6,631 nt of DNA from an uncultured Oscillospiraceae bacterium. Lineage in GTDB: Bacteria > Bacillota > Clostridia > Oscillospirales > Acutalibacteraceae. Shown here in pieces: positions 6,617-6,631 of this stretch. Position numbers and translations under genes: made by a program. The DNA lies in contig URCA01000079.1 in assembly GCA_900546265.1 (NCBI GenBank), forward strand, positions 1 to 6,631, written 5' to 3'. Under the pieces are notes generated by a model that saw only the letters and a program-made list of their open reading frames with translations, had not been told where the DNA came from and ran no database searches. Position 1 is the first letter of the stretch, and each line of letters opens with the position of its first letter.

Positions 6617-6631
6617 AGATCGGAAGAGCAC
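6617..6631 (+). other. Illumina TruSeq adapter remnant (not genomic)
   Basis: AGATCGGAAGAGCAC matches exactly the start of the Illumina TruSeq Read 1 3' adapter. It sits at the very end of the sequence in the orientation expected for read-through of a short insert. The genomic sequence should be taken to end at 6616. Confidence 0.95.

Overview
This window looks like a short-read contig from a Bacillota genome, probably a gut-type Clostridia. The reasons are GC near 50%, strong AGGAGG-type ribosome binding sites, a CnaB/SpaA-type cell-wall adhesin, a Tn916/phage-style tyrosine integrase and an IS1182-family insertion sequence. This placement is inferred from gene style, not from a marker gene. 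All recognised genes are on the minus strand. The last 15 bases (6617-6631) are an exact match to the Illumina TruSeq adapter, so genomic sequence ends at 6616.

Layout from left to right. (1) Positions 1-2321 hold a large surface adhesin read on the minus strand. It runs off the left edge and has a SdrD-B-like domain, a SpaA-like prealbumin domain and at least four CnaB repeats. It has no signal peptide. Its N-terminal side runs directly into the 3' end of an integrase gene, so it appears to have lost its head. (2) Positions 2318-3522 hold a tyrosine recombinase of the integrative-element type. It has all catalytic motifs but is broken by an in-frame TAG and a one-base frameshift. (3) Positions 3537-4018 form an interval without a confident gene. 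It holds a plus-strand promoter, a stem-loop, two Shine-Dalgarno-like sites without start codons and one weak small ORF. (4) Positions 4024-5862 are a complete IS1182-family element with 12-bp perfect terminal inverted repeats, an intact 518-residue transposase and a hairpin at each end. (5) Positions 5988-6616 hold an intact uncharacterised 186-residue gene. It is ATGA-overlapped by the tail of an upstream gene that is cut off by the adapter.

Interpretation: an integrative element probably inserted into the N-terminal part of an adhesin gene, with its integrase at the junction. The integrase then decayed, fixing the element in place, and an IS1182 copy landed behind it. The right-hand two-gene operon is likely cargo of that element or older flanking DNA; the window cannot decide. 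No clear novel defence or regulatory system is visible. The least explained part is the two-gene operon at 5988-6616.
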